Notes: a model not told the origin generated them from the letters alone. A stretch of 64,000 nt of DNA from Pseudomonas sp. RIT623 (GCF_004519305.1 NZ_SOZA01000005.1:62001-126000), one strand, 5' to 3'; counted from the stretch's first letter, positions 52,935-62,538 are shown. Numbers and translations: made by a program.

Positions 52935-53665
52935 GCGAGGAACTGCGTTTCGCCTGCACCGGTTGCGGTAAATGCTGCACCGGCCATCATGTGCCTTTGA
53001 CCCTGGCCGAGGCCCGACAGTGGGCGATCTCCGGCGGCCAGGTAGTGGTGCTGATCGAAGGTTTTCTCGTCGATGGCCCTGGCATGCCGACGGACCAGCG
53101 CGAGCATGTGCTGCGCCGGTCGCACCCGGTGCCATGCGGTGACGCGCAGTTGCAGGTCTCGGTGACTTTCGCCGCGTTCAACCCGGGACGCTGCCGCAAC
53201 CTCGATGACAATGACCTGTGCGGCATCTATGAAAGCCGCCCGCTGGTCTGTCGCATCTACCCGGCGGAGATCAACCCGCACCTGCCGCTGCGCCCGGAAA
53301 ACAAGGACTGCCCGCCCGAGGCCTGGACGCAAGGGCCGGAACTGATTCACGGCAGTCTGCCGGTGGATGAGGCGCTGCGTGCCCTGATCGAGGCTTCACG
53401 CCAGGCCGACCGCGACGATATCGCGGCCAAGGTGGCGATCTGCCAGGCACTGGGCATGACCACCAGTGCACTCAAGGGTAACGGGTTTACCGCGTGGCTG
53501 CCGGACATGGCAGCGTTTGCCTCGGTACTGGAGCAGGCGCCACGGGCGGTCGATGGACCGTGGGTGGTGCATGTGCAGGACGAGGCGCTTGCCGCCGACC
53601 TGCAGGACCATTGCCTGCAGGTGACGGGCGATACGCCGGTCTACTATGCGTTCATCGGTTTCTAG
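52931..53665 (+). CDS. YkgJ-family cysteine cluster protein
   Basis: 244 residues. N-terminal CTGCGKCCTGHHVPLTLAEA, then GRCRNLDDNDLCGIYESRPLVCRIYPAEINP and KDCPPEAW give the cysteine cluster of the Zn/Fe-chelating family; the C-terminal 110 residues are an extension without recognised motifs. Start GTG at 52931 makes the 4-nt overlap with the exported protein; an ATG at 52913 would add six residues. Distinct from the 127-residue relative at 39721. Confidence 0.82.
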   Translation: MSEELRFACTGCGKCCTGHHVPLTLAEARQWAISGGQVVVLIEGFLVDGPGMPTDQREHVLRRSHPVPCGDAQLQVSVTFAAFNPGRCRNLDDNDLCGIYESRPLVCRIYPAEINPHLPLRPENKDCPPEAWTQGPELIHGSLPVDEALRALIEASRQADRDDIAAKVAICQALGMTTSALKGNGFTAWLPDMAAFASVLEQAPRAVDGPWVVHVQDEALAADLQDHCLQVTGDTPVYYAFIGF

Positions 53666-53700
53666 CTAGATTCGATCGCGCGGCAAGGCCGATCACCGAT

Positions 53701-55284
53701 TCACTGACAGCGCCGCCAGAACTCATCGGCCAACCGCCGCAGGTCCTTGGCCAGGTCGGCCACGTCACTGGCGCTGCTGTGGCTGCGCTGCCCGACGCTG
53801 ACCGTCGCCTCGCTGGCCTGGCGAATGCTGGTGATGTTGCGGTTGATGTTCTCGCTGACCTGGCTCTGCTGCTCCACCGCCGCGGCGATCTGCAGGCTCA
53901 TCTCGTTGATCTGGTTGACCCGCACGCTGATGCTGTCCAGCGCATCGCTGGCCAGTTGCGCCTGCTCGACGCTGTGCCCGGCATGGGCACTGCTCTGCTG
54001 CATCACCTGCACCGCCGCGCGGGCGCCGTCCTGCAGGGCGGCGATCATGCGCTGGATATCGTGGGTCGACTGCGCGGTGCGCTGGGCCAGGCCACGCACC
54101 TCGTCGGCGACCACCGCGAACCCCCGCCCCTGATCGCCCGCACGCGCCGCCTCGATGGCGGCGTTGAGCGCCAGCAGGTTGGTCTGCTCGGCGATGCCAC
54201 GGATCACGTCGAGCACCCCGGAAATCTCGCTGCTGTGGTTCTCCAACTGCTGGATCACCTCGCTGGCTTCCACCAGCGAGCCGGCCAGGTCCTGGATCGC
54301 GCAGCGGTTGCGATCGACCAGCTGGTGGCCTGACTGGGTCTCGTCCTCGGCCTGGTCAGCCGCCATCGCCGCCATCTGCGCGCTGCTGGCCACCTGGGCG
54401 ACACTGGCGCTCATCTGGTGGATCGCCGTGGCCACCTGGTCGGCTTCGCTCTGCTGCTCGAGGCTGTTGGCGTGGCTGCTGTGCAAGGCCTCGACCAGCG
54501 AGCCGGAGTGCCCGGCCAGGCGCGAGGAGGTGTCGCCGATGCGCCCGACCACCGCCCCCAGCTGCGCCTTGAGCATGCGCATGGCGAACTCGATCTGCCC
54601 CAGGCCGTCACGCCGGCCGGTGTACAGGTGCTGGCTGAGCGGGTTGTCGGCGATCGCCTGGGCCTGCCGCCGCAGCCGCTCGTAAGGGCGCAGCAGCCCA
54701 AGGATCGCCAGGCTGCTCAAGCCCGCCGCCGCCACCATCTCCACCAGCGATTCCAGCAGCGGTGCCCCCAGCCACCATTGACCCGCGCCGATCACCAGCG
54801 CCAGCACCACACCGACCGCCAGCGACAAGCGCGTGCCCAGCTGCAGCACCGGCAAGCGCTCGCGCCAGCCACGCCGGCCTTCGCGCAACCTTGCATAGCA
54901 CCGCTCGGCCGCCGCGACCTGCTCGACCCCAGGTTTGGTCCGCACCGACTGGTACTCCAGCACCTGCCCGCCGCTGCTGATCGGCGAGACGAACGCGCTT
55001 ACCCAGTAGTGGTCGCCGTTCTTGCAACGGTTCTTCACCAGCCCCATCCACGAGCGCCCGGCCTTGAGCGCCTGCCACATCTGGGCGAAGGCCTGGGGCG
55101 GCATGTCGGGGTGGCGGACAATGTGGTGGGGATTGCCCAGCAGCTCCTCGCGCGGGAACCCGCTGACCCGCAGGAAATCTTCATTGGCATAGGTGATACG
55201 GCTGTCCAGATCGGTGGTGGACAGGATGTTGGCGTCGCCGGGGTAATCCACTTCGCGACCGGTAACAGGCATATTGCACTTCAT
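53701..55284 (-). CDS. PAS-containing methyl-accepting chemotaxis protein (Aer-like)
   Basis: 527 residues: N-terminal PAS domain (about 10-125; [44 protein letters not shown]) as in the FAD-binding aerotaxis receptor Aer, two close transmembrane segments (about 145-195), a linker/HAMP-like part and the signalling domain with the hairpin tip [34 protein letters not shown]. No large periplasmic loop exists, so sensing is cytoplasmic. It converges with the Cys-cluster gene. The ligand (FAD, redox) is inferred. Confidence 0.88.
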   Translation of the reverse strand: MKCNMPVTGREVDYPGDANILSTTDLDSRITYANEDFLRVSGFPREELLGNPHHIVRHPDMPPQAFAQMWQALKAGRSWMGLVKNRCKNGDHYWVSAFVSPISSGGQVLEYQSVRTKPGVEQVAAAERCYARLREGRRGWRERLPVLQLGTRLSLAVGVVLALVIGAGQWWLGAPLLESLVEMVAAAGLSSLAILGLLRPYERLRRQAQAIADNPLSQHLYTGRRDGLGQIEFAMRMLKAQLGAVVGRIGDTSSRLAGHSGSLVEALHSSHANSLEQQSEADQVATAIHQMSASVAQVASSAQMAAMAADQAEDETQSGHQLVDRNRCAIQDLAGSLVEASEVIQQLENHSSEISGVLDVIRGIAEQTNLLALNAAIEAARAGDQGRGFAVVADEVRGLAQRTAQSTHDIQRMIAALQDGARAAVQVMQQSSAHAGHSVEQAQLASDALDSISVRVNQINEMSLQIAAAVEQQSQVSENINRNITSIRQASEATVSVGQRSHSSASDVADLAKDLRRLADEFWRRCQ

Positions 55285-55507
55285 CGGAGGCTCTCGTTGT
55301 TGTACGGGAAAATCGGCAGGGCGTACGACTCTAGGGTCAAACGCGGGGGCAATATTGATCCACGGCAGGGTATTGGCACTTGGCCATCAAACGATCGAAA
55401 CTGACAGCCGTGACAGCCTGGCGTCACGCTGGCGACCCGGTAGGCGCGCTATAACCCTGCAATAGCCCAATCCATTTCCCAGCCCTTTGGCCAAGGTGCC
55501 CGCCCCG

Positions 55508-56671
55508 ATGCGACGTCCGTCCCGCTCCCTCGTACTCGCCGCCCTGGCCCTTGTCCTGCTGATCACCATCGGCGCCTGGCAGGGATTGCGCCGCGAAGCC
55601 CCGGTCAACCGCGCCGCCAGCGCGATACCGGTGCGCGTGGTCGCCGTGGCCCAGCAGGACGTGCCGCGCTACCTGAGCGCCATCGGCTCGGTGCTGTCGC
55701 TGCACAGCGTCGAGGTGCGCCCGCAGGTCGAGGGCGTACTGACCCAGGTGCTGGTCAAGGAAGGCCAGTGGGTCAAGCAGGGCGACCTGCTGGCCACCCT
55801 CGATGACCGGGCGATCCGCGCCAACCTCGACCAGGCCCGCGCCCAGCTCGGCCAGACCCAGGCGCAGTTGCAGGTGGGCAACGTCAACCTCAAGCGCTAC
55901 CAGTTGCTCAGCAGCGACGACGGCGTGTCCAAGCAGACCCTCGACCAGCAGCAGGCGCTGGTGAACCAGTTGCAGGCGACGATCAAGGGCAACCAGGCGG
56001 CCATCGACAATGCCGCGGTGCAGCTCAGCTACACGCAGATCCGCGCGCCGGTGAGCGGCCGCGTCGGCATTCGCAACGTCGACCCTGGCAACCTGGTACG
56101 CACCAGCGACACCCAGAGCCTGTTCAGCGTCACCCAGATCGACCCGATCGCCGTGGAGTTCGCCCTGCCCCAACAGCAGCTGCCAGTCCTGCAGGGCCTG
56201 CTCAACTCGGCCACGCCCGCCGAAGTGGAGACCTACCTGGACGCCGACGGCGAACGCAGCCTGCTCGCCAAGGGGCACTTGATGCTGATCGACAACCAGG
56301 TCTCGGCCACCACCGGCACGGTGCGGGTCAAGGCCGAGTTCGACAACCGGGACGCACGCCTGTGGCCGGGCCAGCTGGTCACCGTGCGCCTGCGCACGGC
56401 GGTGGACGAGGACGCCCTGGTGGTGCCGCCGCCGGTGGTGCAACGCAGCATCGACGGCCACTTCGTCTACCGCCTGGACGGCGACAAGGTCAGCGCCGTA
56501 CCGGTCAAGGTGGTGTACCAGGACAGCACGCTGAACGTCATTGCCGGGGTCAAGGCCGGCGATCGCCTGGTGCTGGACGGCCAGTCGCGGCTCAAGCCCG
56601 GCAGCACCGTGGAAGTCACCCCCGCCCCCCCTGCCCCGGCGCAAATGGCCGAAAGCAGGAGCCAGCCATGA
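55508..56671 (+). CDS. RND efflux membrane-fusion protein (MdtA-like)
   Basis: 387 residues: N-terminal membrane anchor or signal (RSLVLAALALVLLITIG), biotinyl-lipoyl half-motifs (GVLTQVLVKEGQWVKQGDLLATLDDR and YTQIRAPVSGRVGIRNVDPGNLV), a coiled-coil hairpin between them (about 100-165) and beta-barrel and MP domains. It bridges the RND pump to an outer-membrane channel. Start ATG at 55508 with AAGGTG upstream. Its stop overlaps the pump gene as ATGA. Confidence 0.9.
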   Translation: MRRPSRSLVLAALALVLLITIGAWQGLRREAPVNRAASAIPVRVVAVAQQDVPRYLSAIGSVLSLHSVEVRPQVEGVLTQVLVKEGQWVKQGDLLATLDDRAIRANLDQARAQLGQTQAQLQVGNVNLKRYQLLSSDDGVSKQTLDQQQALVNQLQATIKGNQAAIDNAAVQLSYTQIRAPVSGRVGIRNVDPGNLVRTSDTQSLFSVTQIDPIAVEFALPQQQLPVLQGLLNSATPAEVETYLDADGERSLLAKGHLMLIDNQVSATTGTVRVKAEFDNRDARLWPGQLVTVRLRTAVDEDALVVPPPVVQRSIDGHFVYRLDGDKVSAVPVKVVYQDSTLNVIAGVKAGDRLVLDGQSRLKPGSTVEVTPAPPAPAQMAESRSQP

Positions 56672-59600
56672 ACACCCGCAACGGCGTTTCGGCCTGGTGC
56701 ATCGACCACCCCATCGCCACCCTGCTGCTGACCTTCGCCCTGGTGCTGCTCGGTGCCATCGCCTTCCCGCGCCTGCCGGTGGCGCCGCTGCCCGAGGCCG
56801 ACTTCCCGACCATCCAGGTTACCGCCCAGTTGCCCGGTGCCAGCCCGGAAACCATGGCCTCGTCGGTCGCCACGCCCCTGGAGGTGCAGTTCAGCGCCAT
56901 CCCCGGCATGACCCAGATGACCAGCAGCAGCGCCCTGGGCTCGACCAACCTGATCCTGCAGTTCACCCTGGACAAGAACATCGACACCGCCGCCCAGGAG
57001 GTCCAGGCGGCGATCAACACCGCCACCGCGCGGCTACCCCAGGACCTGCCCAGCCCGCCCACCTGGCGCAAGGTCAACCCGGCCGACAGCCCGGTGCTGA
57101 TCCTCACCGTCAGCTCGGCGCAGATGCCCGGCAACCAACTGAGCGACTATGCCGAGACCCTGCTGGCCCGCCAGCTCAGCCAGATCGACGGCGTCGGCCT
57201 GATCAACATCACCGGGCAACTGCGCCCGGCCATCCGTGTGCAGGCCCAGCCCGAGAAGCTCGCCGCCATCGGCCTGACCCTGGCCGACATCCGCCAGGCC
57301 ATCCAGCAGACCAGCCTCAACCTGGCCAAGGGCGCGCTGTACGGCGAGCACAGCGTGTCGACCCTGGCCGCCAACGACCAGCTGTTCCACCCCGAGGACT
57401 ACGCGAAGCTGATCGTCAGCTACCGCAATGGCGCCCCGGTGCACCTGGCCGACGTCGCCAAGGTGATCGACGGCGCCGAGAACGCCTACGTCAGGGCCTG
57501 GTCCGGCGAACAGCCGGGGTTGAACCTGGTGATCTTCCGCCAGCCCGGGGCGAACATCGTCGACACCGTGGACCGGGTGATGGCCGCCCTGCCCCGCCTG
57601 CAGGAAATGCTGCCGGCGGCGGTCGAGGTATCGGTGCTGCAGGACCGCACGCAGACCATCCGCGCCTCGCTGCACGAGGTCGAGCTGACCCTGCTGATCG
57701 CCGTGGCCCTGGTGATCGGGGTGATGGCGCTGTTCCTGCGCCAGTGGTCGGCGACCTTCATCGTTTCCAGCGTGCTCGGCGTGTCGCTGATCGCCACTTG
57801 CGCATTGATGTACGTATTCGGCTTCAGCCTCAACAACCTCACCCTGGTGGCCATCGTCATCGCCGTGGGTTTCGTGGTGGACGATGCCATCGTCGTGGTG
57901 GAGAACATCCACCGCCACCTGGAGGCCGGCGACGACAGCCGCACGGCCGCGCTCAAGGGCGCCGGCGAGATCGGCTTCACCGTGGTGTCGATCAGCTTCT
58001 CGCTGATCGCCGCGTTCATTCCGCTGCTGTTCATGGGCGGCGTGGTCGGCCGGCTGTTCAAGGAATTCGCCCTGACCGCCACCGCGACCATCCTGATTTC
58101 GGTGGTGGTCTCGCTGACCCTGGCGCCGACCCTAGCCGCGCTGTGCATGCGCCGCCCGCCCGAGACGCGGCATGACGGTTTCGGCCAGCGCCTGGTGCGC
58201 TGGTACGAGAAGGGCCTGGACCGGGCCCTGGCGCACCAGCGTGTCACCCTCGGCGTGTTCGGCCTGACCCTGGCATTGGCGGTGGTCGGCTACGTGGCCA
58301 TCCCCAAGGGCTTCTTTCCGCTGCAGGACACCGGTTTCATCCTCGGCACCAGCGAGGCGGCGGCCGATGTGTCCTACCCCGCGATGATCGAGAAGCACAA
58401 GGCGCTGGCGAAGATCATCGAAGCCGACCCGGCGGTGCGCGCCTTCTCCCATTCGGTCGGTGTCACCGGCAGCAACCAGACCATCGCCAACGGGCGCTTC
58501 TGGATCTCCCTCAAGCCCCGTGGCGAACGCGACGTGTCGGCCAGCGAATGGATCGACCGCATGCGCGCGAAACTGGCGCAGGTTCCCGGCATCGTCCTGT
58601 ACCTGCGCGCAGGGCAAGATATCAACCTCAGTTCCGGGCCGTCGCGCACCCAGTACCAGTACGTGCTCAAGAGCAACGACGGCGTCGCGCTGAACCTGTG
58701 GACCCAGCGCCTGACCGAACGCCTGCGCGAGAATCCGGCGTTCCGCGACCTGTCCAACGACCTGCAACTGGGCGCCAGCGTCACCCGCATCGACATCGAC
58801 CGCCAGGCCGCCGCGCGCTTCGGCCTGACCACGACCGACGTCGACCAGGCGCTGTACGATGCCTTCGGCCAGCGGCAGATCAGCGAATTCCAGACCGAGA
58901 CCAACCAGTACAAGGTGATCCTCGAGCTGGACGCCCGCCAGCGCGGCAAGGCCGAGAGCCTCAACTATTTCTACCTGCGCTCGCCGCTGTCCGGCGAGAT
59001 GGTGCCGCTGTCGGCCCTGGCCCATGTCGCGCCGCCCAGCACCGGGCCGCTGTCGATCAGCCACGACGGCCTGTTCCCGGCGGCCAACCTGTCGTTCAAC
59101 CTGGCCCCCGGCGTGGCCCTGGGCGATGCGGTGCAGATCCTCGAACGCACCCAGCGCGAACTGGGCATGCCCGACTCCATCGCCGGCAACTTCCAGGGCG
59201 CCGCCCAGGCGTTCCAGAGTTCACTGTCGAGCCAGCCCTACCTGATCCTCGCCGCGCTGGTGGCGGTGTACATAATCCTCGGCGTGCTCTACGAGAGCTT
59301 CGTGCACCCGCTGACCATCATCTCCACCCTGCCCTCGGCGGGCCTGGGCGCGCTGATCCTGCTCTGGGCCATGGGCCAGGACTTCACCATCATGGGCCTG
59401 ATCGGCGTGGTGCTGCTGATCGGCATCGTCAAGAAGAACGGCATCCTGCTCATCGACTTCGCCCTCGAAGCCCAGCGCAACCACGGCATGACGCCCGAGC
59501 AGGCGATCCACCAGGCGTGTCTGGTGCGCTTCCGCCCGATCATCATGACCACCCTGGCCGCACTGCTCGGCGCGCTGCCGCTGATGTTCGGCTTCGGCGC

Positions 59601-59760
59601 CGGCGCCGAACTGCGCCAGCCACTGGGCATCGCCGTGGTTGGCGGCCTGCTGGTGAGCCAGGCCCTGACGCTGTTCACCACCCCGGTCATATACTTGGCC
59701 CTGGAGCGTCTGTTCCACCGCCGCCGGGCCACCGTCGCCCCCGCGCCGACCGCCAGTTGA
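56668..59760 (+). CDS. RND efflux pump, inner-membrane transporter (MdtB/C-like)
   Basis: 1,030 residues, 12 transmembrane helices in two homologous halves. Proton-relay residues D405/D406 (FVVDDAIVVVENIHRH) and K923 (GIVKKNGILLIDFALEAQR) are present. Large periplasmic loops follow helices 1 and 7. Belongs to the hydrophobe/amphiphile exporter group rather than the heavy-metal CzcA group. Start at 56668 (MNTRNGVSAW) overlaps the fusion-protein stop; no outer-membrane factor follows it. Confidence 0.92.
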   Translation: MNTRNGVSAWCIDHPIATLLLTFALVLLGAIAFPRLPVAPLPEADFPTIQVTAQLPGASPETMASSVATPLEVQFSAIPGMTQMTSSSALGSTNLILQFTLDKNIDTAAQEVQAAINTATARLPQDLPSPPTWRKVNPADSPVLILTVSSAQMPGNQLSDYAETLLARQLSQIDGVGLINITGQLRPAIRVQAQPEKLAAIGLTLADIRQAIQQTSLNLAKGALYGEHSVSTLAANDQLFHPEDYAKLIVSYRNGAPVHLADVAKVIDGAENAYVRAWSGEQPGLNLVIFRQPGANIVDTVDRVMAALPRLQEMLPAAVEVSVLQDRTQTIRASLHEVELTLLIAVALVIGVMALFLRQWSATFIVSSVLGVSLIATCALMYVFGFSLNNLTLVAIVIAVGFVVDDAIVVVENIHRHLEAGDDSRTAALKGAGEIGFTVVSISFSLIAAFIPLLFMGGVVGRLFKEFALTATATILISVVVSLTLAPTLAALCMRRPPETRHDGFGQRLVRWYEKGLDRALAHQRVTLGVFGLTLALAVVGYVAIPKGFFPLQDTGFILGTSEAAADVSYPAMIEKHKALAKIIEADPAVRAFSHSVGVTGSNQTIANGRFWISLKPRGERDVSASEWIDRMRAKLAQVPGIVLYLRAGQDINLSSGPSRTQYQYVLKSNDGVALNLWTQRLTERLRENPAFRDLSNDLQLGASVTRIDIDRQAAARFGLTTTDVDQALYDAFGQRQISEFQTETNQYKVILELDARQRGKAESLNYFYLRSPLSGEMVPLSALAHVAPPSTGPLSISHDGLFPAANLSFNLAPGVALGDAVQILERTQRELGMPDSIAGNFQGAAQAFQSSLSSQPYLILAALVAVYIILGVLYESFVHPLTIISTLPSAGLGALILLWAMGQDFTIMGLIGVVLLIGIVKKNGILLIDFALEAQRNHGMTPEQAIHQACLVRFRPIIMTTLAALLGALPLMFGFGAGAELRQPLGIAVVGGLLVSQALTLFTTPVIYLALERLFHRRRATVAPAPTAS

Positions 59761-59769
59761 GACAAGACC

Positions 59770-60441
59770 ATGCGTGTGCTGATCATCGAAGACGAAGAGA
59801 AAACCGCCGACTACCTGCATCGCGGCCTCACCGAGCAGGGCTTCACCGTCGACCTGGCGCGCGACGGCATCGACGGCCTGCACCTGGCGCTCGAAGGCGA
59901 CTACGCGGTGATCGTGCTCGACGTGATGCTCCCCGGCCTGGATGGCTACGGCGTGCTGCGCGCACTGCGGGCGCGCAAGCAGACGCCGGTGATCATGCTC
60001 ACCGCCCGCGAGCGGGTCGAGGACCGCATCCACGGCCTGCGCGAAGGCGCCGACGACTACCTGGGCAAACCGTTCTCGTTCCTCGAACTGGTGGCCCGGT
60101 TGCAGGCCCTGACCCGGCGCAGCGCCATTCATGAACCGCTGCAGATCCAGGTGGCGGACCTGTGGATCGACCTGATGGCGCGCAAGGCCAGTCGTGCCGG
60201 CCAGCGCCTGGACCTGACCGCCAAGGAGTTCTCGCTGCTCAGCGTGCTGGCCCGGCGCCAGGGCGAGATCCTGTCCAAGACCGCCATCGCCGAGCTGGTC
60301 TGGGACATCAATTTCGACAGCGACGCCAATGTCGTCGAGGTGGCGATCAAGCGCCTGCGCGCCAAGCTCGACGGGCCGTTCGACAACAAGCTGCTGCATA
60401 CCATCCGAGGCATGGGCTATGTCCTGGAAAACCGTGGGTAG
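59770..60441 (+). CDS. OmpR/PhoB-family response regulator (CopR/CusR-like)
   Basis: 223 residues: receiver domain (phospho-acceptor D51 in VLDVMLPGLDGYG, K100 in GKPFSF) and a C-terminal winged helix (KEFSLLSVLARRQGEILSKTAIAELVWDINFDSDANVVEVAIKRLRAKLDG). Sequence signature is that of the CopR/CusR/IrlR group that pairs with heavy-metal sensor kinases. It starts 10 nt after the RND gene. Confidence 0.92.
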   Translation: MRVLIIEDEEKTADYLHRGLTEQGFTVDLARDGIDGLHLALEGDYAVIVLDVMLPGLDGYGVLRALRARKQTPVIMLTARERVEDRIHGLREGADDYLGKPFSFLELVARLQALTRRSAIHEPLQIQVADLWIDLMARKASRAGQRLDLTAKEFSLLSVLARRQGEILSKTAIAELVWDINFDSDANVVEVAIKRLRAKLDGPFDNKLLHTIRGMGYVLENRG

Positions 60442-60442
60442 C

Positions 60443-60552
60443 CCGGGGGGCGCTGCGCGCCCCTTTCGCGGCACAAGGCCGCTCCTACAGCAGATCGCGT
60501 CCCCCTGTAGGAGCGGCCTTGTGCCGCGAAAGGGCTGCAAAGCAGCCCCCTG
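60443..60552. repeat. REP pair (GGAGCGGCCTTGTGCCGCG type) inside the operon
   Basis: Arms 60461-60490 and 60505-60534 form a perfect 30-bp inverted repeat with a 14-nt loop, in the 123-bp gap between the response regulator and its sensor kinase. The pair starts right after the regulator stop. Confidence 0.9.
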
Positions 60553-60564
60553 GGGTATTTGCCC

Positions 60565-61980
60565 ATGAACCTTTTCCGGAGCCGACCCGGCACCCCCGTC
60601 GCCCTGCGCCTCTCGGCGCTGTTCACCCTGGTGGCACTGGCCGTGTTCGTATTGATCGGCAGTGCCTTGTACCGCCAGGTCGACCGCAGCCTCGACCTGC
60701 TGCCCGAAGCCGAACTGGACGCGCGCTTCAGCGTGCTCGAGTCCACCCTCAACCGCTACGGCACCGCCGAACACTGGGCCAAGATCAACAACAAGCTCAA
60801 CCTGCTCAGCGAAGAAGACCGGCGCATCCGCTTCTGGGTGGTGAGCAGCGACCCGGCCTTCGAGTACGGCCATCCCAGCCAACAGCTGCGCGCCTTCGCC
60901 AAAGGCGCGCCAGGCATGCGCGACCTGCGCCTGGCCGACAGCCCCTACCCCTACAAGGTGCTGGTCAGCGAGCTGCCGGCCCTGGGCGGACGCCCGCCGC
61001 TGCGCTTTCTGATCGGCATCGACACCGAGACCTTCTGGCAGGCCCAGCACAGCCTGCTGGTGGCCATCGTCGGCCTGGCCGCGCTGGGCGTGTTGCTGGC
61101 CTCGCTGCTCAGCTACTGGGTCGCGCGCATCGGCCTCAAGCCCTTGCAAGCCCTCTCGGACGAAGCCCAGACCCTGGCGCCGCCACGCCTGGACGGGCGC
61201 CTGCAAACCCACGACCTGCCGCCGGAACTGGCGCAGTTCGCCGGCGCCTTCAACGCCGCCCTCGACCGGGTCAGCCAGGCCTACACGCAACTGGAAGCGT
61301 TCAACGCCGATGTCGCCCACGAACTGCGCTCGCCGCTGACCAACCTGATCGGCCAGACCCAGGTCGCCCTCACCCGCGGGCGCAGCGCCGAGCACTACTT
61401 CGAGGTGCTGCAATCGAACCTTGAGGAGCTCGAGCGCCTGCGCAGCATCATCAATGACATGCTGTTCCTGGCCAGCGCCGACCAGGGCAGCAAGGCCACC
61501 GCGCTGACCCAGGCATCGCTGGCCGAGGAAGTGGCCACCACCCTGGACTACCTCGACTTCATCCTCGAGGACGCCCAGGTCAGCGTCAGCGTCAGCGGCG
61601 ACGCCCAGGCACATATCGAGAAGGCCCAACTGCGTCGGGCGCTGATCAACCTGTTGAACAACGCCGTGCAGCACACCGCGCCGCACCAGGTGATCGACGT
61701 GCGCATCGAGGCCAACGAGCAGCAAGTGAGCATCGCTGTCAGCAACCCCGGCCCGGCGATCGCCGACGAGCACCTGGCGCTGCTGTTCGAGCGTTTCTAC
61801 CGGGTGGATGCCGCGCGGGCCAACAGCGGGGGCGGCAACCACGGCCTGGGCCTGGCGATCGTCAAGGCCATCGCCCTGATGCACGGCGGCAGTGTGTTCG
61901 TGCGCAGCGAAGCAGGCGCCAATACCTTCGGCATCAGCCTGCCAAACGGTCAACTACGCGGGTTTGCGGTAAAAATCTGA
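60565..61980 (+). CDS. Two-component sensor kinase (CusS/IrlS heavy-metal sensor type)
   Basis: 471 residues: first transmembrane helix (about 15-35), periplasmic domain to about 155, second helix (about 158-182), HAMP, phospho-acceptor H252 in NADVAHELRSPLTNLIGQ, and the HATPase domain with LINLLNNAVQHT, NPGPAIADEHL and NHGLGLAIVKAI. Structure and the pairing with a CopR-like regulator suggest metal or envelope-stress sensing; the signal is unknown. Start ATG at 60565. Confidence 0.92.
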   Translation: MNLFRSRPGTPVALRLSALFTLVALAVFVLIGSALYRQVDRSLDLLPEAELDARFSVLESTLNRYGTAEHWAKINNKLNLLSEEDRRIRFWVVSSDPAFEYGHPSQQLRAFAKGAPGMRDLRLADSPYPYKVLVSELPALGGRPPLRFLIGIDTETFWQAQHSLLVAIVGLAALGVLLASLLSYWVARIGLKPLQALSDEAQTLAPPRLDGRLQTHDLPPELAQFAGAFNAALDRVSQAYTQLEAFNADVAHELRSPLTNLIGQTQVALTRGRSAEHYFEVLQSNLEELERLRSIINDMLFLASADQGSKATALTQASLAEEVATTLDYLDFILEDAQVSVSVSGDAQAHIEKAQLRRALINLLNNAVQHTAPHQVIDVRIEANEQQVSIAVSNPGPAIADEHLALLFERFYRVDAARANSGGGNHGLGLAIVKAIALMHGGSVFVRSEAGANTFGISLPNGQLRGFAVKI

Positions 61981-62110
61981 TACTTTTACCGCTCATCATT
62001 ACTTTTTATGCAACAGTGCTTATCCAAACAGCCTCTGTTTCCAGGCTGTTTACAGGGCTAACTTTAGCCCCGTCATCACTCGCACTTGCTTTGCAAGAAG
62101 GTTGCATCAA
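61981..62110 (+). promoter_or_regulatory. Leader with three perfect hairpins before a small gene
   Basis: Hairpins at 62026-62051 (AAACAGCCT/AGGCTGTTT, 9 bp), 62055-62070 (GGGCTA/TAGCCC, 6 bp) and 62085-62097 (CTTGC/GCAAG, 5 bp). The last touches the AAGAAGG ribosome site at 62095-62101. None has a following uridine tract. The 5' part (61981-62011) is AT-rich and could hold a promoter. Confidence 0.5.
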
Positions 62111-62335
62111 ATGTCCAACAGTATGGGTATTGCCAGCGTCTTCGTCCTGTCGTCCCTGTTGTTGTCGCCCCTGGCCATGGCCGAAGAATCCCCGGCCTTC
62201 GTCGCCCGTAACAGCGAACTTGCCGCCCTCCATCAAGAAGCCCGCGAGGCCTATGCCGCAAAGCCGGCCGACGCGGTGAAAGACTCGCAGCAGACAGCTT
62301 CCAAGGTTGCAGCCGACAGCGATGTCGATAGCTGA
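62111..62335 (+). CDS. Small exported protein, unknown function
   Basis: 74 residues: signal peptide (MSNSMGIASVFVLSSLLLSPLAMA) and a short mature part of about 50 residues, Ala/Asp/Ser-rich and without cysteine. I do not recognise it. The ATG at 62111 has AAGAAGG ten bases upstream. It sits alone between a structured leader and a strong terminator, so it is its own transcription unit. Confidence 0.65.
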   Translation: MSNSMGIASVFVLSSLLLSPLAMAEESPAFVARNSELAALHQEAREAYAAKPADAVKDSQQTASKVAADSDVDS

Positions 62336-62410
62336 TCGGCCCTTTTCGATTCGAAGTTTTCCCTTGGCTACACCATGGGCACCGCCTGTGACGATATGTT
62401 AGCCTTTCAA

Positions 62411-62437
62411 AGCCGCTGCTAATCAGCGGCTTTTTTT
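62411..62437 (+). terminator. terminator of the small exported gene
   Basis: AGCCGCTG, CTAAT loop, CAGCGGCT then seven T; 75 nt past the stop. Confidence 0.88.
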
Positions 62438-62538
62438 ATGTGTCGAAAATATCAGCAGGGATGTTGCGTCTCTAATAAGAGATTGGCAGACACGACAATA
62501 AAATCTGCCCAACCGCTTGACCAAAGGAGTTTGTACCG

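Noticed and set aside
56541..58175. 544-codon plus-strand frame inside the RND pump gene
   Set aside because: Arg/Pro/His/Gly-rich, +1 shadow of the pump; no motif.
59221..61953. 910-codon minus-strand frame opposite the RND end, regulator and kinase
   Set aside because: Gln/Val/His-rich composition typical of the complement of GC-rich genes; three well-supported plus-strand genes cover the interval.
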